A stretch of DNA of 64,000 nt, from the NCBI GenBank assembly GCA_036563805.1, contig DATCLS010000060.1:1-64000 (forward strand), written 5' to 3'. The notes beneath the pieces are model-generated. The model was given only the letters and a program-made list of their open reading frames with translations. It was not told the DNA's origin and ran no database searches. Both the position numbers and the translations under genes were made by a program. Numbering within the stretch: position 1 is the stretch's first letter; each line of letters begins with the position of its first letter. Source of the stretch: DATCLS01 sp036563805. Its GTDB lineage: Bacteria > Actinomycetota > Acidimicrobiia > Acidimicrobiales > VFJN01. Shown one piece after another: positions 1-8,012 of this stretch.

Positions 1-1
1 C

Positions 2-1123
2 GGCCGATACGGGGGCGACAGCCACCGGGGCGACGGGGACGGCCGCTACGGCGCGCGGTACGGGAGCGGTGGCTCCGGCAACGGGCGGTACGCCGGCGAC
101 GGGTACGCGGACGGGCGCCACCCCGACGACGGCGACCGGTACGCCAGCCACCGGGGCCGCCTCGGCCCCACCGGGGCCGACGACCGCACCTACGTCGACC
201 GCACGGCGCGGGCCGGGCCCACCGACCGCGCCGACGGGACAAGGCCCGACGACCGCACCTACGTCGACCGCACGGCGCGGGCCGGGCCCACCGACCGCGC
301 CGACGGGACAAGGCCCGACGACCGCACCTACGTCGTGGGGCCCGCCGGCGAGACGTACGTGGCCGGTCCCGACGGCGGGACGTACACCGACCGGACGGCC
401 GTCGCCACCGGCGACGACCGGTACGGGTGGGAGCAGGCCGACGGCTGGGAGTCGTACGAGCGCTACCCCTACGCCACCGACTGGAGCGACGACCTGTGGG
501 GGGCGGACGGCGACGGCCAGCGGGCGCGGAAGGGCCCCTCGACCCGCCTGCTGCTCGGGCTCGCCCTGGTGGCGGTGGCGCTGGTCGCCGGACTCGCCTT
601 CGTCCTGCTCGGCGACTCCGACGACCGGGAGACGGCCGGCGGGACCGAGATCAGCGACGGCCGCGAGCAGGAAGCCGGGGGCGAGGCCGGGGCCGGCGAC
701 GTCGACGCGGGCGGGTCGACCACCGCCTCGACCGCGACCACGGCCACGACCACCCCGGCCGGCGGCGGAGCGCCCGGCGGGGGCGGCGCCCCCGGCAGCT
801 CGGCCCCGCCGACCACGGCCGCCCCCGGTGGCGGGGGCAGCGGCGGTGATGATGGCGGGAGCGGGGCCGGCGGAGGCCGCGGCGGCGAGGCCGGCGGCGA
901 CCAGGAGCTGATCGACAACGCCGCCGCCATGTTCCGCCAGTCGTCCGGGGGCTCGATGACCGAGGAGCAGGCCGACTGCCTGGCCCAGGGGATGTACGAC
1001 GTGCTGGGGGCCGAGGGCCTGCAGGCCATGATCGGCGGCGGCTCGGCCGCCCCGCCCGCCATGTCGTCCGACGACTACCAGCGTCTCCAGTCGCTGACCG
1101 CCGACTGCGGCCTGGCGGGCTGA
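2..1123 (+). CDS. Repeat-rich single-pass membrane protein with C-terminal cysteine-pair domain (5' end outside window)
   Basis: The frame is open from base 2, so the true start lies upstream of the window. The visible N-terminal part is low-complexity (Gly, Tyr, Asp, Arg) and holds two exact 23-residue repeats beginning DDRTYVDRTARAGP. A basic stretch (ARKGPSTR) precedes one transmembrane helix (LLLGLALVAVALVAGLAFVLL, nt about 545-610). A Thr/Gly/Pro-rich linker of about 80 residues follows, then a compact C-terminal domain with TEEQADC and LTADC, whose two cysteines could form a disulfide outside the cell. The same C-terminal domain and overall architecture recur in the gene at 13565-14443. 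Function unknown; a surface-exposed protein is inferred from the topology. Confidence 0.75.
   Translation, partial: GRYGGDSHRGDGDGRYGARYGSGGSGNGRYAGDGYADGRHPDDGDRYASHRGRLGPTGADDRTYVDRTARAGPTDRADGTRPDDRTYVDRTARAGPTDRADGTRPDDRTYVVGPAGETYVAGPDGGTYTDRTAVATGDDRYGWEQADGWESYERYPYATDWSDDLWGADGDGQRARKGPSTRLLLGLALVAVALVAGLAFVLLGDSDDRETAGGTEISDGREQEAGGEAGAGDVDAGGSTTASTATTATTTPAGGGAPGGGGAPGSSAPPTTAAPGGGGSGGDDGGSGAGGGRGGEAGGDQELIDNAAAMFRQSSGGSMTEEQADCLAQGMYDVLGAEGLQAMIGGGSAAPPAMSSDDYQRLQSLTADCGLAG
181..335 (+). repeat. 69-bp tandem repeat, two full copies plus a partial third
   Basis: The copies begin at 181, 250 and 319 with CGACCGCACCTACGTCG. Copies 1 and 2 look identical over 69 bp, and the third breaks off after 17 bp. 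The unit is in frame (23 codons), so copy-number change would alter only the length of the N-terminal region of the host protein. Confidence 0.9.
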
Positions 1124-1183
1124 GCAACCGAGCCGCCGCCGAGCGGCCTGGCGGGCTGAGCAACCGAGCCGGCTGAGCAACCG
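1107..1183 (+). repeat. Direct repeats spanning the stop codon of the first gene
   Basis: GCGGCCTGGCGGGCTGAG followed by CAACCGAGCC occurs at 1107-1134 and again at 1143-1170, and GGCTGAGCAACCG occurs a third time at 1171-1183. The first copy contains the TGA stop of the upstream gene. Just beyond, GCCCAGCTCCGGC is repeated three times (about 1210-1255). This looks like local slippage or duplication of the gene end; no coding role is seen. Confidence 0.8.
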
Positions 1184-1308
1184 TGCGCCGACGGAGCGCC
1201 GGCGCCGCGGCCCAGCTCCGGCCCCGCGGCCCAGCTCCGGCGCCCAGCTCCGGCCGGCGCCCGCCGGGCCCCTCCGGGCGCCGGCTGGGTCCGGGGCCGG
1301 GTCGCGGA

Positions 1309-1314
1309 TAGGTT
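1309..1314 (+). promoter_or_regulatory. -10 element of a probable leaderless promoter
   Basis: TAGGTT lies 7 nt before the GTG at 1322, with no Shine-Dalgarno sequence between. This favours 1322 over the upstream in-frame TTG at 1313. Confidence 0.5.
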
Positions 1315-1321
1315 GCGGCCC

Positions 1322-1582
1322 GTGACCGAGCACGATCCCGTCCTGGTGCGCAGGCGCCGCATCGCCCGCTGGGCCGAGACCGGCCAGCGGGGCGGCTACC
1401 TGCTGTTCGGGCTGGCGGTGGTCCTGTTCGTCGTGGGGTTCGCCACCGGCTTCCCGGGCTGGCTGAGCACGGCGGTGATCGCGCTGCTGCTCGCCGGGTC
1501 GGTGGTCCTGGCGCCGGCCATCGTGTTCGGCTACGCGGTGCGGGCCGCCGAGCGCGAGGACCGCGAGCGCGGCCTCGGATGA
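1322..1582 (+). CDS. Small two-helix membrane protein
   Basis: An 86-residue protein. It has a basic cytoplasmic N-terminus (VRRRRIARWAETGQR), two hydrophobic segments (about residues 24-42 and 48-70) and a charged C-terminus (RAAEREDRERGLG). It resembles the many small actinobacterial membrane proteins of unknown function; I recognise no named family. The GTG at 1322 is chosen because it follows a -10-like TAGGTT by 7 nt. It stands alone between the repeat-rich protein and the TetR gene. Confidence 0.6.
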   Translation: MTEHDPVLVRRRRIARWAETGQRGGYLLFGLAVVLFVVGFATGFPGWLSTAVIALLLAGSVVLAPAIVFGYAVRAAEREDRERGLG

Positions 1583-1669
1583 CCGGCTGATCGGCGGAGC
1601 GCGGTCGTCGACACGTGACCGCGCGGCCACGGATCGCGTGGGAACGCCCTCACCAAAAGTGCGAAAGGT

Positions 1670-1685
1670 GTTACCGTGGGGTAAC
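1670..1685. promoter_or_regulatory. Palindromic operator GTTACC-N4-GGTAAC upstream of tetR
   Basis: GTTACCGTGGGGTAAC is a perfect 6+6 bp inverted repeat with a 4-bp centre, 58 bp before the TetR-family start at 1744. The same half-sites and spacing occur at 4495-4510, in front of the acyl-CoA dehydrogenase. Position and form fit an autoregulatory TetR operator. Confidence 0.75.
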
Positions 1686-1743
1686 CAAATGGCTCGATGG
1701 TGAGCCCTCCCTGATCCCTACCCCAGCGCCCTGTGAGAGCCCC

Positions 1744-2346
1744 GTGAGCCCACGCCTACCCGCAGCCCGCCGTCGGCGGCAGCTGCTCGACGTCTCCCTC
1801 CAGGTCTTCGCCGAGCGGGGGTTCCACGAGACGTCGATGAACGACATCGCCGAGGCGGCGGGCGTCACCAAGCCGGTCCTCTACCAGCACTTCCGGTCGA
1901 AGCGCGAGCTGTTCGGCGAGCTGTTGTCCGACGTGGGCAACGAGCTGCAGGAGACCATCACCAAAGCGGTCACCACGGCCCAGAGCTCGCACGAGATGGT
2001 GTCGCTCGGCTTCGCCGCCTACTTCCGCTACGTCCACGCCCACCGCGACGCCTTCAACCTGTTCTACGGCATCGGTTTCTCCCGCGAAGACGAGTTCGCC
2101 GGCCAGGTCGAGCAGGTCGAGAACACGCTCGCCGAGCTGGTCGCCGGGTTCATCGACATCGAAGGCCTGACGCCCGGCCAGCGGCGCCTGCTCGGGCACG
2201 GCATCGTCGGCATGATCGCCGGGGCGAGCACCCACTGGCTCAAGCAGGCCGGCGACGCCGACCCCGAGGCCGTGGCCGAGCAGCTCGCCGATCTGGCCTG
2301 GCGGGGCCTGCGGGGCGTCCGGCCGACCGACGACCCGCTCGACTGA
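1744..2346 (+). CDS. TetR/AcrR-family transcriptional regulator
   Basis: 200 residues from GTG 1744. An upstream in-frame GTG at 1615 would add a 43-residue segment that reads through the operator, so it is less likely. The N-terminal helix-turn-helix is typical TetR: residues about 10-55 contain QVFAERGFHETSMNDIAEAAG then VTKPVLYQHFRSKRELF. The C-terminal ligand-binding part is all-helical (FAAYFRYVHAHRDAFNLFY). It is the likely binder of the palindrome at 1670 and, by identity of the site, of 4495-4510. It may therefore control the acyl-CoA dehydrogenase and perhaps the ABC importer. The ligand is probably an acyl-CoA or related compound, by inference only. Confidence 0.9.
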   Translation: MSPRLPAARRRRQLLDVSLQVFAERGFHETSMNDIAEAAGVTKPVLYQHFRSKRELFGELLSDVGNELQETITKAVTTAQSSHEMVSLGFAAYFRYVHAHRDAFNLFYGIGFSREDEFAGQVEQVENTLAELVAGFIDIEGLTPGQRRLLGHGIVGMIAGASTHWLKQAGDADPEAVAEQLADLAWRGLRGVRPTDDPLD

Positions 2347-2702
2347 CCGCCGCGCCCGGCACGGCCCGGCGGCTCGACCGTCCTGCCGGTGCGACGGCCG
2401 GCACGGCTGGCGGAGCCGACGGCGGCAGGGCCGCCCGGCCGCCCATGGGGGATCTGGCCCGTGATCCGGCGGTCCGGCCGCGGGCGGCGACGGCCGCCAC
2501 GAGGCGACGCTCAGCCCGGGCTGGGAGATCTGAGCCGATCGGGGGGCCACGTGGCCGCCTGCGCCTGTGGTCGCCGGGCGGCCCGCTCCACGCCTCGGGC
2601 GGCGGGCAGTGCCCGTACCGCCGCCTCCGCACCGAGACGCGGGGCTGACCGGGGCCGGCTGTCCCAGGGCGCCTCGGGCGGTGGGCGGATCCGGCGGGCC
2701 GG
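2347..2702. other. Intergenic stretch, no gene recognised
   Basis: 356 bp of GC-rich sequence between two convergent genes. Short open frames exist but none has a start signal, domain or codon pattern I would defend. I see no strong terminator hairpin. Confidence 0.5.
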
Positions 2703-2975
2703 CTACTGGGGCGTGAGGAGGAACTGCACCCGTCCCGCCTCGTCGACCTCGGCGTCGAGGATCTGGTCGGCGAGCGTGGCGGCCGCACTGGCCTCGAGGA
2801 ACACGCGGGCGCTCTCCTCCTCGAGGACCTGGTCGGTCTCCTCCGGCGCGTCGGCCGCGGAGACGCTCAAGCCCTCCTCGGCGGTGGCGATGCGGAGGCC
2901 GGCTCCCGGGGGCATCCCGGGGTTGTCGACCAGCGCGCCGATCACCTTCGTCGCGTTCTCGGTGAGCATCAGCAT
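2703..2975 (-). CDS. HesB/IscA-like protein without cysteines
   Basis: 90 residues from the ATG at 2975, which is preceded by AGGGGG; an upstream in-frame start at 3008 is possible. The beginning (MLTENATKVIGALV) and end (VDEAGRVQFLLTPQ) match the actinobacterial HesB-like family. The three cysteines that bind Fe-S clusters in true A-type carriers are all absent. A role in cluster transfer is therefore doubtful; it may be a structural relative with another function. It sits alone, downstream of the acyl-CoA dehydrogenase on the same strand and separated from it by a strong hairpin. Confidence 0.7.
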   Translation of the reverse strand: MLMLTENATKVIGALVDNPGMPPGAGLRIATAEEGLSVSAADAPEETDQVLEEESARVFLEASAAATLADQILDAEVDEAGRVQFLLTPQ

Positions 2976-3164
2976 GTCAGGGGACCCCCTGGCTGGGTTC
3001 GTAGACACGGGCGTCTACCCCCTCGCCGCGGCGTTCAACCGCGATCCGCTCGTAACCGGAAGCTCAACGGCCGGTTCGGCCATGCCGATGCTGACGAGGC
3101 TGGGGCCCCGAACCCATCGCGGCCCGGGACGGACGCCGGGACCGGCCCGTCCCGCACCGACGCG

Positions 3165-3196
3165 GCGGTGCCATCCGCCGGAGCGGATGGCACCGC
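3165..3196 (-). terminator. Perfect 14-bp stem hairpin downstream of the acyl-CoA dehydrogenase
   Basis: GCGGTGCCATCCGC (3165-3178) pairs exactly with GCGGATGGCACCGC (3183-3196) around a 4-nt loop. It lies 35 nt past the stop of the minus-strand gene. No U-run follows, which is common for GC-rich actinobacterial terminators. Confidence 0.65.
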
Positions 3197-3230
3197 GTGC
3201 GCATCGAGGAGGTGGTGGCGGGCGTTGGTG

Positions 3231-4448
3231 CTACTCGATGCGCAGGCCCGAGATCGCCCGGGAGATCACCAGCTGCTGGATCTGCTCGGTGCCCTCGAAG
3301 ATGTCGTAGATCTTGGCGTCGCGGTGCATCCGCTCGACCGGGTACTCCCGCGTGTAGCCGTAGCCGCCGAGGATCTGGATGGCCCGCTCGGTCACCCACA
3401 CGGCGACGCGACCGGCCTTGAGCTTCGACATCGACCCTTCGGCGTTGGTGTAGCCGCCGTTGCGGGCCAGCCAGGCGGCCCGGTGGACGAGCAGCCGGGC
3501 GGCGTCGATCTCGGTGGCCATGTCGGCCAGCATGAAGGCGATGGCCTGGTTCTGGATGATGGGCCGGCCGAACGCCACCCGCTCCTTGGCGTAGGCCAGG
3601 GCGTACTCGTAGGCGGCGCGGGCGATGCCGACGGCCATGGCGCCCACGGCCGGGCGGGTGGCCTCGAACGTGGCCATGGCCGGCTGCTTGGCGCCGGTGC
3701 GCTGCTGCTCGCGGGCCCGGGCCAGCTTCTCGTCGAGCTTCTCCTTGCCGCCGAGCAGCAGGGAGCCGGGCACGCGGACGTCGTCGAGGATCACCTCGGC
3801 GGTGTGCGACGCCCGGATGCCGTGCTTCTTGTACTTCTGCCCCTGGGACAGGCCCTTCGTGCCGGGCGGGACGATGAAGCTGGCCTGACCGCGGCTGCCG
3901 AGCGTGGAGTCGACCGTGGCCACCACCACGTGGACGTCCGCGATGCCGCCGTTGGTGGCCCAGGCCTTGGTGCCGTTCAGCACCCACTCGTCCTTGGCCT
4001 CGTCGTAGGTGGCCCGGGTCTTGAGCGAGCTGACGTCGGAGCCGGCGTCGGGCTCGGACACGCAGAAGGCCCCGAGCTGGATCTGGTCGGCGGTGCCGAA
4101 GCACTGCGGCACCCACTCCATCACCTGCTCGGGCGTGCCGGTGCCGGCGATGCCGGCGGCGGCCAGGCCGGAGCCGAAGATCGACAGACCGATGCCCGCG
4201 TCGCCCCAGAACAGCTCCTCCAGCGCGACGGGCAGGGTGAGGCCGGTCTGGTCACCCAGGGACGCCTGGGCGAAGAAATCGAAGGAGTAGAGGCCGATCT
4301 TGGCGGCCTCCTCGACGATGGGCCACGGGAACTCCTCGCGCTCGTCCCACTCCTCCGCCGCTGGTCGGACGACCGTCTCCGCGAAGTCGTGCACCCACTT
4401 CTGGATCTGCTGCTGGTCCTCGTCGAGCCGGAGGGAGAACTCGCTCAT
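3231..4448 (-). CDS. Acyl-CoA dehydrogenase
   Basis: 405 residues, a normal length for the family. It oxidises an acyl-CoA to the trans-2-enoyl-CoA with FAD, passing electrons to ETF. Visible signatures are the FAD/substrate motif GAFCVSEPDAGSDVSSLKTR (about 140-160), the helical C-terminal domain with QILGGYGYTREYPVERMHRD, and the catalytic glutamate in IFEGTEQIQQ near residue 390. Chain-length specificity cannot be read from sequence alone. The start ATG at 4448 has GAGGGG upstream. The gene is divergent from the ABC importer, and the intergenic region carries the TetR-type palindrome. With the branched-chain module at 30-37 kb it could act on branched acyl-CoAs, but nothing here proves that. 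Confidence 0.93.
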   Translation of the reverse strand: MSEFSLRLDEDQQQIQKWVHDFAETVVRPAAEEWDEREEFPWPIVEEAAKIGLYSFDFFAQASLGDQTGLTLPVALEELFWGDAGIGLSIFGSGLAAAGIAGTGTPEQVMEWVPQCFGTADQIQLGAFCVSEPDAGSDVSSLKTRATYDEAKDEWVLNGTKAWATNGGIADVHVVVATVDSTLGSRGQASFIVPPGTKGLSQGQKYKKHGIRASHTAEVILDDVRVPGSLLLGGKEKLDEKLARAREQQRTGAKQPAMATFEATRPAVGAMAVGIARAAYEYALAYAKERVAFGRPIIQNQAIAFMLADMATEIDAARLLVHRAAWLARNGGYTNAEGSMSKLKAGRVAVWVTERAIQILGGYGYTREYPVERMHRDAKIYDIFEGTEQIQQLVISRAISGLRIE

Positions 4449-4463
4449 TTGGGATGGCCCCTC

Positions 4464-4519
4464 GGTGAAATGGACGCTGGTTACGGTCAGTATGGTTACC
4501 CAGCGGTAACTATTTCACC
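4464..4519. promoter_or_regulatory. Divergent control region with TetR-type operator and flanking inverted repeat
   Basis: GTTACCCAGCGGTAAC at 4495-4510 has the same half-sites and spacing as the palindrome before the TetR gene. It is framed by a wider inverted repeat, GGTGAAAT (4464-4471) and ATTTCACC (4512-4519), and a single half-site GTTAC lies at 4480. The region serves the minus-strand acyl-CoA dehydrogenase (start 4448) and possibly the plus-strand importer (start 4648). Confidence 0.75.
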
Positions 4520-4647
4520 ACAAATCTCACCACCGCGCCACTACCCCGGCGGAATCGTCACGAGACAGCCATGGAGCCGATCGGGCGGTTTGGCGACCGG
4601 CCCGGTCGGGTACACCACGCCGAGCCGTCCACCTCGGGGAGACATCC

Positions 4648-6162
4648 ATGCGCCGCCTTTTCGCGCTCTTGCCGCCGCTCGCGCTGGTCGCCGCCAGCGC
4701 CTGCTCGGGAGGGGGCGAGGACGTACCCGTCGAGGGCGACTCGGGCGGCGACGACACGTTCGTCGCCGCCATCAGCGCCCAGCCCGACCAGCTCGACCCC
4801 CACCAGACGACGGCGTACGCCAGCTTCCAGGTGCTCGAGAACGTGTACGACACGCTGGTCGTGCCGAGCCCGGACGGGTCCGAGTACGAGCCGTCGCTCG
4901 CCGAGGACTGGGAGGTCAGCGAGGACGGGCGCACCTGGACGTTCCAGCTGCGCGACGGCGTCACGTTCCACGACGGCTCGACGTTCGACGCCGCCGACGT
5001 CGTCTACTCGTTCGACCGGATCATCGACGAGCAGCTGGGCGACGCCTACAAGTTCACCGAGGTCGAGGACATCGTCGCCACCGACGACTCGACCGTCGAG
5101 TTCCGTATGGCCCGACCGGTGCCCAACCTGCTCGACCTGATCGGCAACCACAAGAGCACGGCCATCCTGCCCGAGGGGGCCGCCGACGAGCTCGACCTGG
5201 CCACCGAGGCCGTCGGCACCGGGCCGTTCCGCCTGACCGGCTCGTCGGCCGACGCCATCGAGCTCGAGGCGTTCGAGGACTACTGGGGCGAGGGCCCGCA
5301 GGTCGGGGCCGTCGAGTTCCGGTTCGTGAGCGAGGCGACCACCGCGGTGACCGGCCTCGAGACCGGCGAGATCCACTGGACCGACAACGTGCCGGTCCAG
5401 CGCATCGACGACCTGGAGAGCCAGGACATCGAGGTCGGTCAGGTGCCGAGCTTCGACTACTGGTACATGGCCACCAACCTGGCCGAGGAGCCGTTCGACC
5501 GGCCCGAGGTGCGGGAGGCGATCGCCCTCGCCCTCGACCGCCAGGCCATCGCGGACGCCGCCCAGTTCGGCCTCGCCGAGGTCAACCAGACGGCGATCCC
5601 CGAGAGCTCGGGCTGGTACCACGACTACGCGCCCTACGAGCGCGACGTCGACCGGGCCCGTCAGCTGCTCGACGACGCCGGCGTGAGCGACCTGAGCATG
5701 GGCCTGATGGTGACCGACGAGTACCCCGAGACCGTCGAGGTCGCCGAGGTCATCGAGGCCAACCTGAGCGACGTCGGCATCTCGGTGTCGATCGAGACCG
5801 AGCAGTTCAGCACCTGGCTCGACCGCCAGGGCGCCGGCGACTTCGACGCGTTCATGCTCGGCTGGCTCGGCAACATCGACCCGTACGGCTACTACCACTC
5901 GCAGCACGTCTGCGAGGGGTCGAACAACTACCAGGGCTACTGCGACCGCGAGACCGACGAGCTGCTCGAGCAGGCGGCGGTCGAGATGGACGAGGACGCC
6001 CGTCGGGACCTCTACGCCGAGGCCGCCGAGCGCATCGTCGACGCCAACAGCTACATCTACCTCTACAACCCGGCCGTGGTGCACGCCTGGTCGTCCGACG
6101 TGTCCGGCTACGAGGTGCGGCCCGACAAGGCCATCAACCTGGAGACCGTCTCGATCTCGTGA
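4648..6162 (+). CDS. ABC importer substrate-binding lipoprotein (family 5, peptide/opine type)
   Basis: 504 residues. The N-terminus is a lipoprotein signal: RRLFALLPPLALVAASAC, with Cys in a good lipobox (AASAC), then a Gly/Asp-rich spacer. The mature protein matches SBP_bac_5: ISAQPDQLDPHQTTAYASFQ at the start, LAEDWEVSEDGRTWTFQLRDGVTFHDG, and GTGPFRL in the middle. It is anchored outside the membrane and delivers oligopeptides or similar solutes to the permeases. GGGGAGA precedes the ATG. It heads a five-gene importer operon (4648-10158). The substrate cannot be named from sequence. Confidence 0.93.
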   Translation: MRRLFALLPPLALVAASACSGGGEDVPVEGDSGGDDTFVAAISAQPDQLDPHQTTAYASFQVLENVYDTLVVPSPDGSEYEPSLAEDWEVSEDGRTWTFQLRDGVTFHDGSTFDAADVVYSFDRIIDEQLGDAYKFTEVEDIVATDDSTVEFRMARPVPNLLDLIGNHKSTAILPEGAADELDLATEAVGTGPFRLTGSSADAIELEAFEDYWGEGPQVGAVEFRFVSEATTAVTGLETGEIHWTDNVPVQRIDDLESQDIEVGQVPSFDYWYMATNLAEEPFDRPEVREAIALALDRQAIADAAQFGLAEVNQTAIPESSGWYHDYAPYERDVDRARQLLDDAGVSDLSMGLMVTDEYPETVEVAEVIEANLSDVGISVSIETEQFSTWLDRQGAGDFDAFMLGWLGNIDPYGYYHSQHVCEGSNNYQGYCDRETDELLEQAAVEMDEDARRDLYAEAAERIVDANSYIYLYNPAVVHAWSSDVSGYEVRPDKAINLETVSIS

Positions 6163-6172
6163 GCCCGGCGTC

Positions 6173-7117
6173 GTGAGGCGGTACCTGCTGCGGAGGACGG
6201 CCCAGGCCGCCGTCGTGCTGTTCGGCGTGAGCGTCCTCGTCTTCTCGATCATGCACCTGGTGCCCGGCGACCCGGTCCGCTTGGCCCTGGGCACCCGGTT
6301 CGACCAGGACACCTACGACGCCCTGGTCGAGCGGGCGGGGCTCGACCAGCCGCTCGTCGTCCAGTACCTCGACTGGGCCAGCTCGGCGCTGGTCGGCGAC
6401 CTCGGGGTCAGCTTCCGGTCGGGCGAGACCGTCACCGCGGTCATCCTCGAGCGGCTGCCGGCGACGGTGTCGCTGGCGGTGGCGTCGATCGTCGTCGCCC
6501 TGGTCATCGCCCTGCCGCTCGGGCTGCTGTCGGCCGTGCGGCCCCGCAGCGCGGTGGACTACGCGGCCACGGTCGCCAGCCAGGCCGGCATCAGCATCCC
6601 CGACTTCTGGCTGGCCATCATGGCCATCCTCTTGTTCGCGGCCACGCTGGGCTGGTTGCCGTCCGGCGGGTACGTCCCGCTCACCGAGGACCCGGTCGAG
6701 TGGGCCCGCCACCTCGTCCTCCCGGCGCTGACCGTGGGCGTGGTGTCGGGGGCGGTGCTGACCCGGTTCGTGCGGTCCAGCGCCATCGAGGCGCTGGCCC
6801 AGGACTACACCCGCACGGCCCGGGCCAAGGGCCTGCCCCGGCGGGTGGTGCTGCAGCGGCACGTGCTGCGCAACGCGCTGGTGCCGATCGTGACCGTGAC
6901 CGGCATCCAGCTCGCCTACCTGCTGTCCGGCGTGGTCGTGGTCGAGCAGGTCTTCGCCTGGAACGGCCTCGGGCGCTTGGCGCTGCAGGCGGTCCAGACC
7001 CGCGACTACCCGGTCCTCCAGGGGGCGGTGCTGCTGTTCGCGGCGTTCTTCCTGGTCATCAACCTCGCCGTCGACCTCGTGTACGCCGTCATCGACCCCC
7101 GGATCTCCCGGTCGTGA
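6173..7117 (+). CDS. ABC importer permease, DppB/OppB type
   Basis: 314 residues with GTG start, 10 nt after the binding-protein stop. It has the DppB order: an N-terminal helix (AAVVLFGVSVLVFSIMHLVP, followed by GDPVRLALG), a periplasmic segment with LGVSFRSGETV, and five further helices. The cytoplasmic EAA loop EALAQDYTRTARAKGLP couples to the ATPases. It forms the transmembrane pore with the product of 7143-8012. The C-terminus VDLVYAVIDPRISRS is typical. Confidence 0.93.
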   Translation: MRRYLLRRTAQAAVVLFGVSVLVFSIMHLVPGDPVRLALGTRFDQDTYDALVERAGLDQPLVVQYLDWASSALVGDLGVSFRSGETVTAVILERLPATVSLAVASIVVALVIALPLGLLSAVRPRSAVDYAATVASQAGISIPDFWLAIMAILLFAATLGWLPSGGYVPLTEDPVEWARHLVLPALTVGVVSGAVLTRFVRSSAIEALAQDYTRTARAKGLPRRVVLQRHVLRNALVPIVTVTGIQLAYLLSGVVVVEQVFAWNGLGRLALQAVQTRDYPVLQGAVLLFAAFFLVINLAVDLVYAVIDPRISRS

Positions 7118-7142
7118 GGGGCACCGCCGTGAGGGAGCTGCC

Positions 7143-8012
7143 GTGAGGGGGCTGCGCGACCTGGTCGGCGTCGTGGTCCGCAACCGCCTGGCGGCGGTCG
7201 CCCTGGTGGTGCTCGGGCTGTTCCTGGCGCTGGCCGTCTTCGGCGACGCCATCGCCCCCTACGGCCGCAACGAGCAGCAGGTCGCCCCCCGCCTCCAGCC
7301 GCCGACCTGGAGCCACCCGTTCGGCGCCGACGAGCACGGGCGCGACCTGTTCTCCCGGGTCATCCTGGGCGCCGAGACGTCGCTGCGGGTCAGCGTCGTG
7401 GCGGTCGGGATCGCTCTGCTGGCCGGCGTCACCCTCGGCCTGCTGGCCGGCTACTACCGGGGCTGGGTCGACGACGTGGTGATGCGGCTGATGGACATGC
7501 TCTTCGCCTTCCCGGCGATCCTGCTCGCCATCGCCATCCTGGCCATCCGGGGCCGGGGCGCCGGCAACGCCATGATCGCCATCGGCATCGTCTACACGCC
7601 GATCTTCGCCCGGGTGACCCGGGCCAGCGTGCTGAGCGTGCGCGAGGAGGTGTACGTGCGCGCCGCCCGGTCGGTGGGCGCCGGTGACCTGCGCATCGTC
7701 ACCCGGCACATCCTGCCCAACGTGGCCACGCCGATCATCGTCCAGGCCTCGATCAGCCTGGCCTTCGCCATCCTGGCCGAGGCCGCGCTGTCGTTCCTCG
7801 GCCTCGGCACCCAGCGGCCCGAGCCGTCATGGGGGATCCTGCTCAGCGACGGCCGCGACTACGTGCAGGACGCCTGGTGGCTCACCGTGTTCCCCGGCCT
7901 GGCCATCTTCCTGGTGGTGCTGTCGCTCAACGTCGTGGGCGACGCCCTGCGCGACGCCCTCGACCCGCGCCAGCGCTCGGCCGTCGAGTCAGCGACGGGG
8001 GCGGCGGCATGA
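7143..8012 (+). CDS. ABC importer permease, DppC/OppC type
   Basis: 289 residues, GTG start. It begins with the DppC signature helix (NRLAAVALVVLGLFLALAVF), then the conserved HPFGADEHGRDLFSRV. It has about five more helices, an EAA loop (EEVYVRAARSVGAGDLRIV) and the ending LGDALRD-type VVGDALRDALDPRQR. Its stop overlaps the start of the next gene (ATGA at 8009), so translation is likely coupled. Confidence 0.93.
   Translation: MRGLRDLVGVVVRNRLAAVALVVLGLFLALAVFGDAIAPYGRNEQQVAPRLQPPTWSHPFGADEHGRDLFSRVILGAETSLRVSVVAVGIALLAGVTLGLLAGYYRGWVDDVVMRLMDMLFAFPAILLAIAILAIRGRGAGNAMIAIGIVYTPIFARVTRASVLSVREEVYVRAARSVGAGDLRIVTRHILPNVATPIIVQASISLAFAILAEAALSFLGLGTQRPEPSWGILLSDGRDYVQDAWWLTVFPGLAIFLVVLSLNVVGDALRDALDPRQRSAVESATGAAA

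Noticed and set aside
2389..2702. Short open frames in the gap after the TetR gene
   Set aside because: No ribosome site, no domain, composition as in out-of-frame reading.
3168..6176. Very long open frames antisense or out of frame to real genes (for example 1002 codons here, about 1200 near 33056-36670, 1013 near 10016-13057)
   Set aside because: They lie over clear domain-bearing genes, lack motifs and show the Arg/Ala/Gly-rich composition expected from reading GC-rich genes in the wrong frame.
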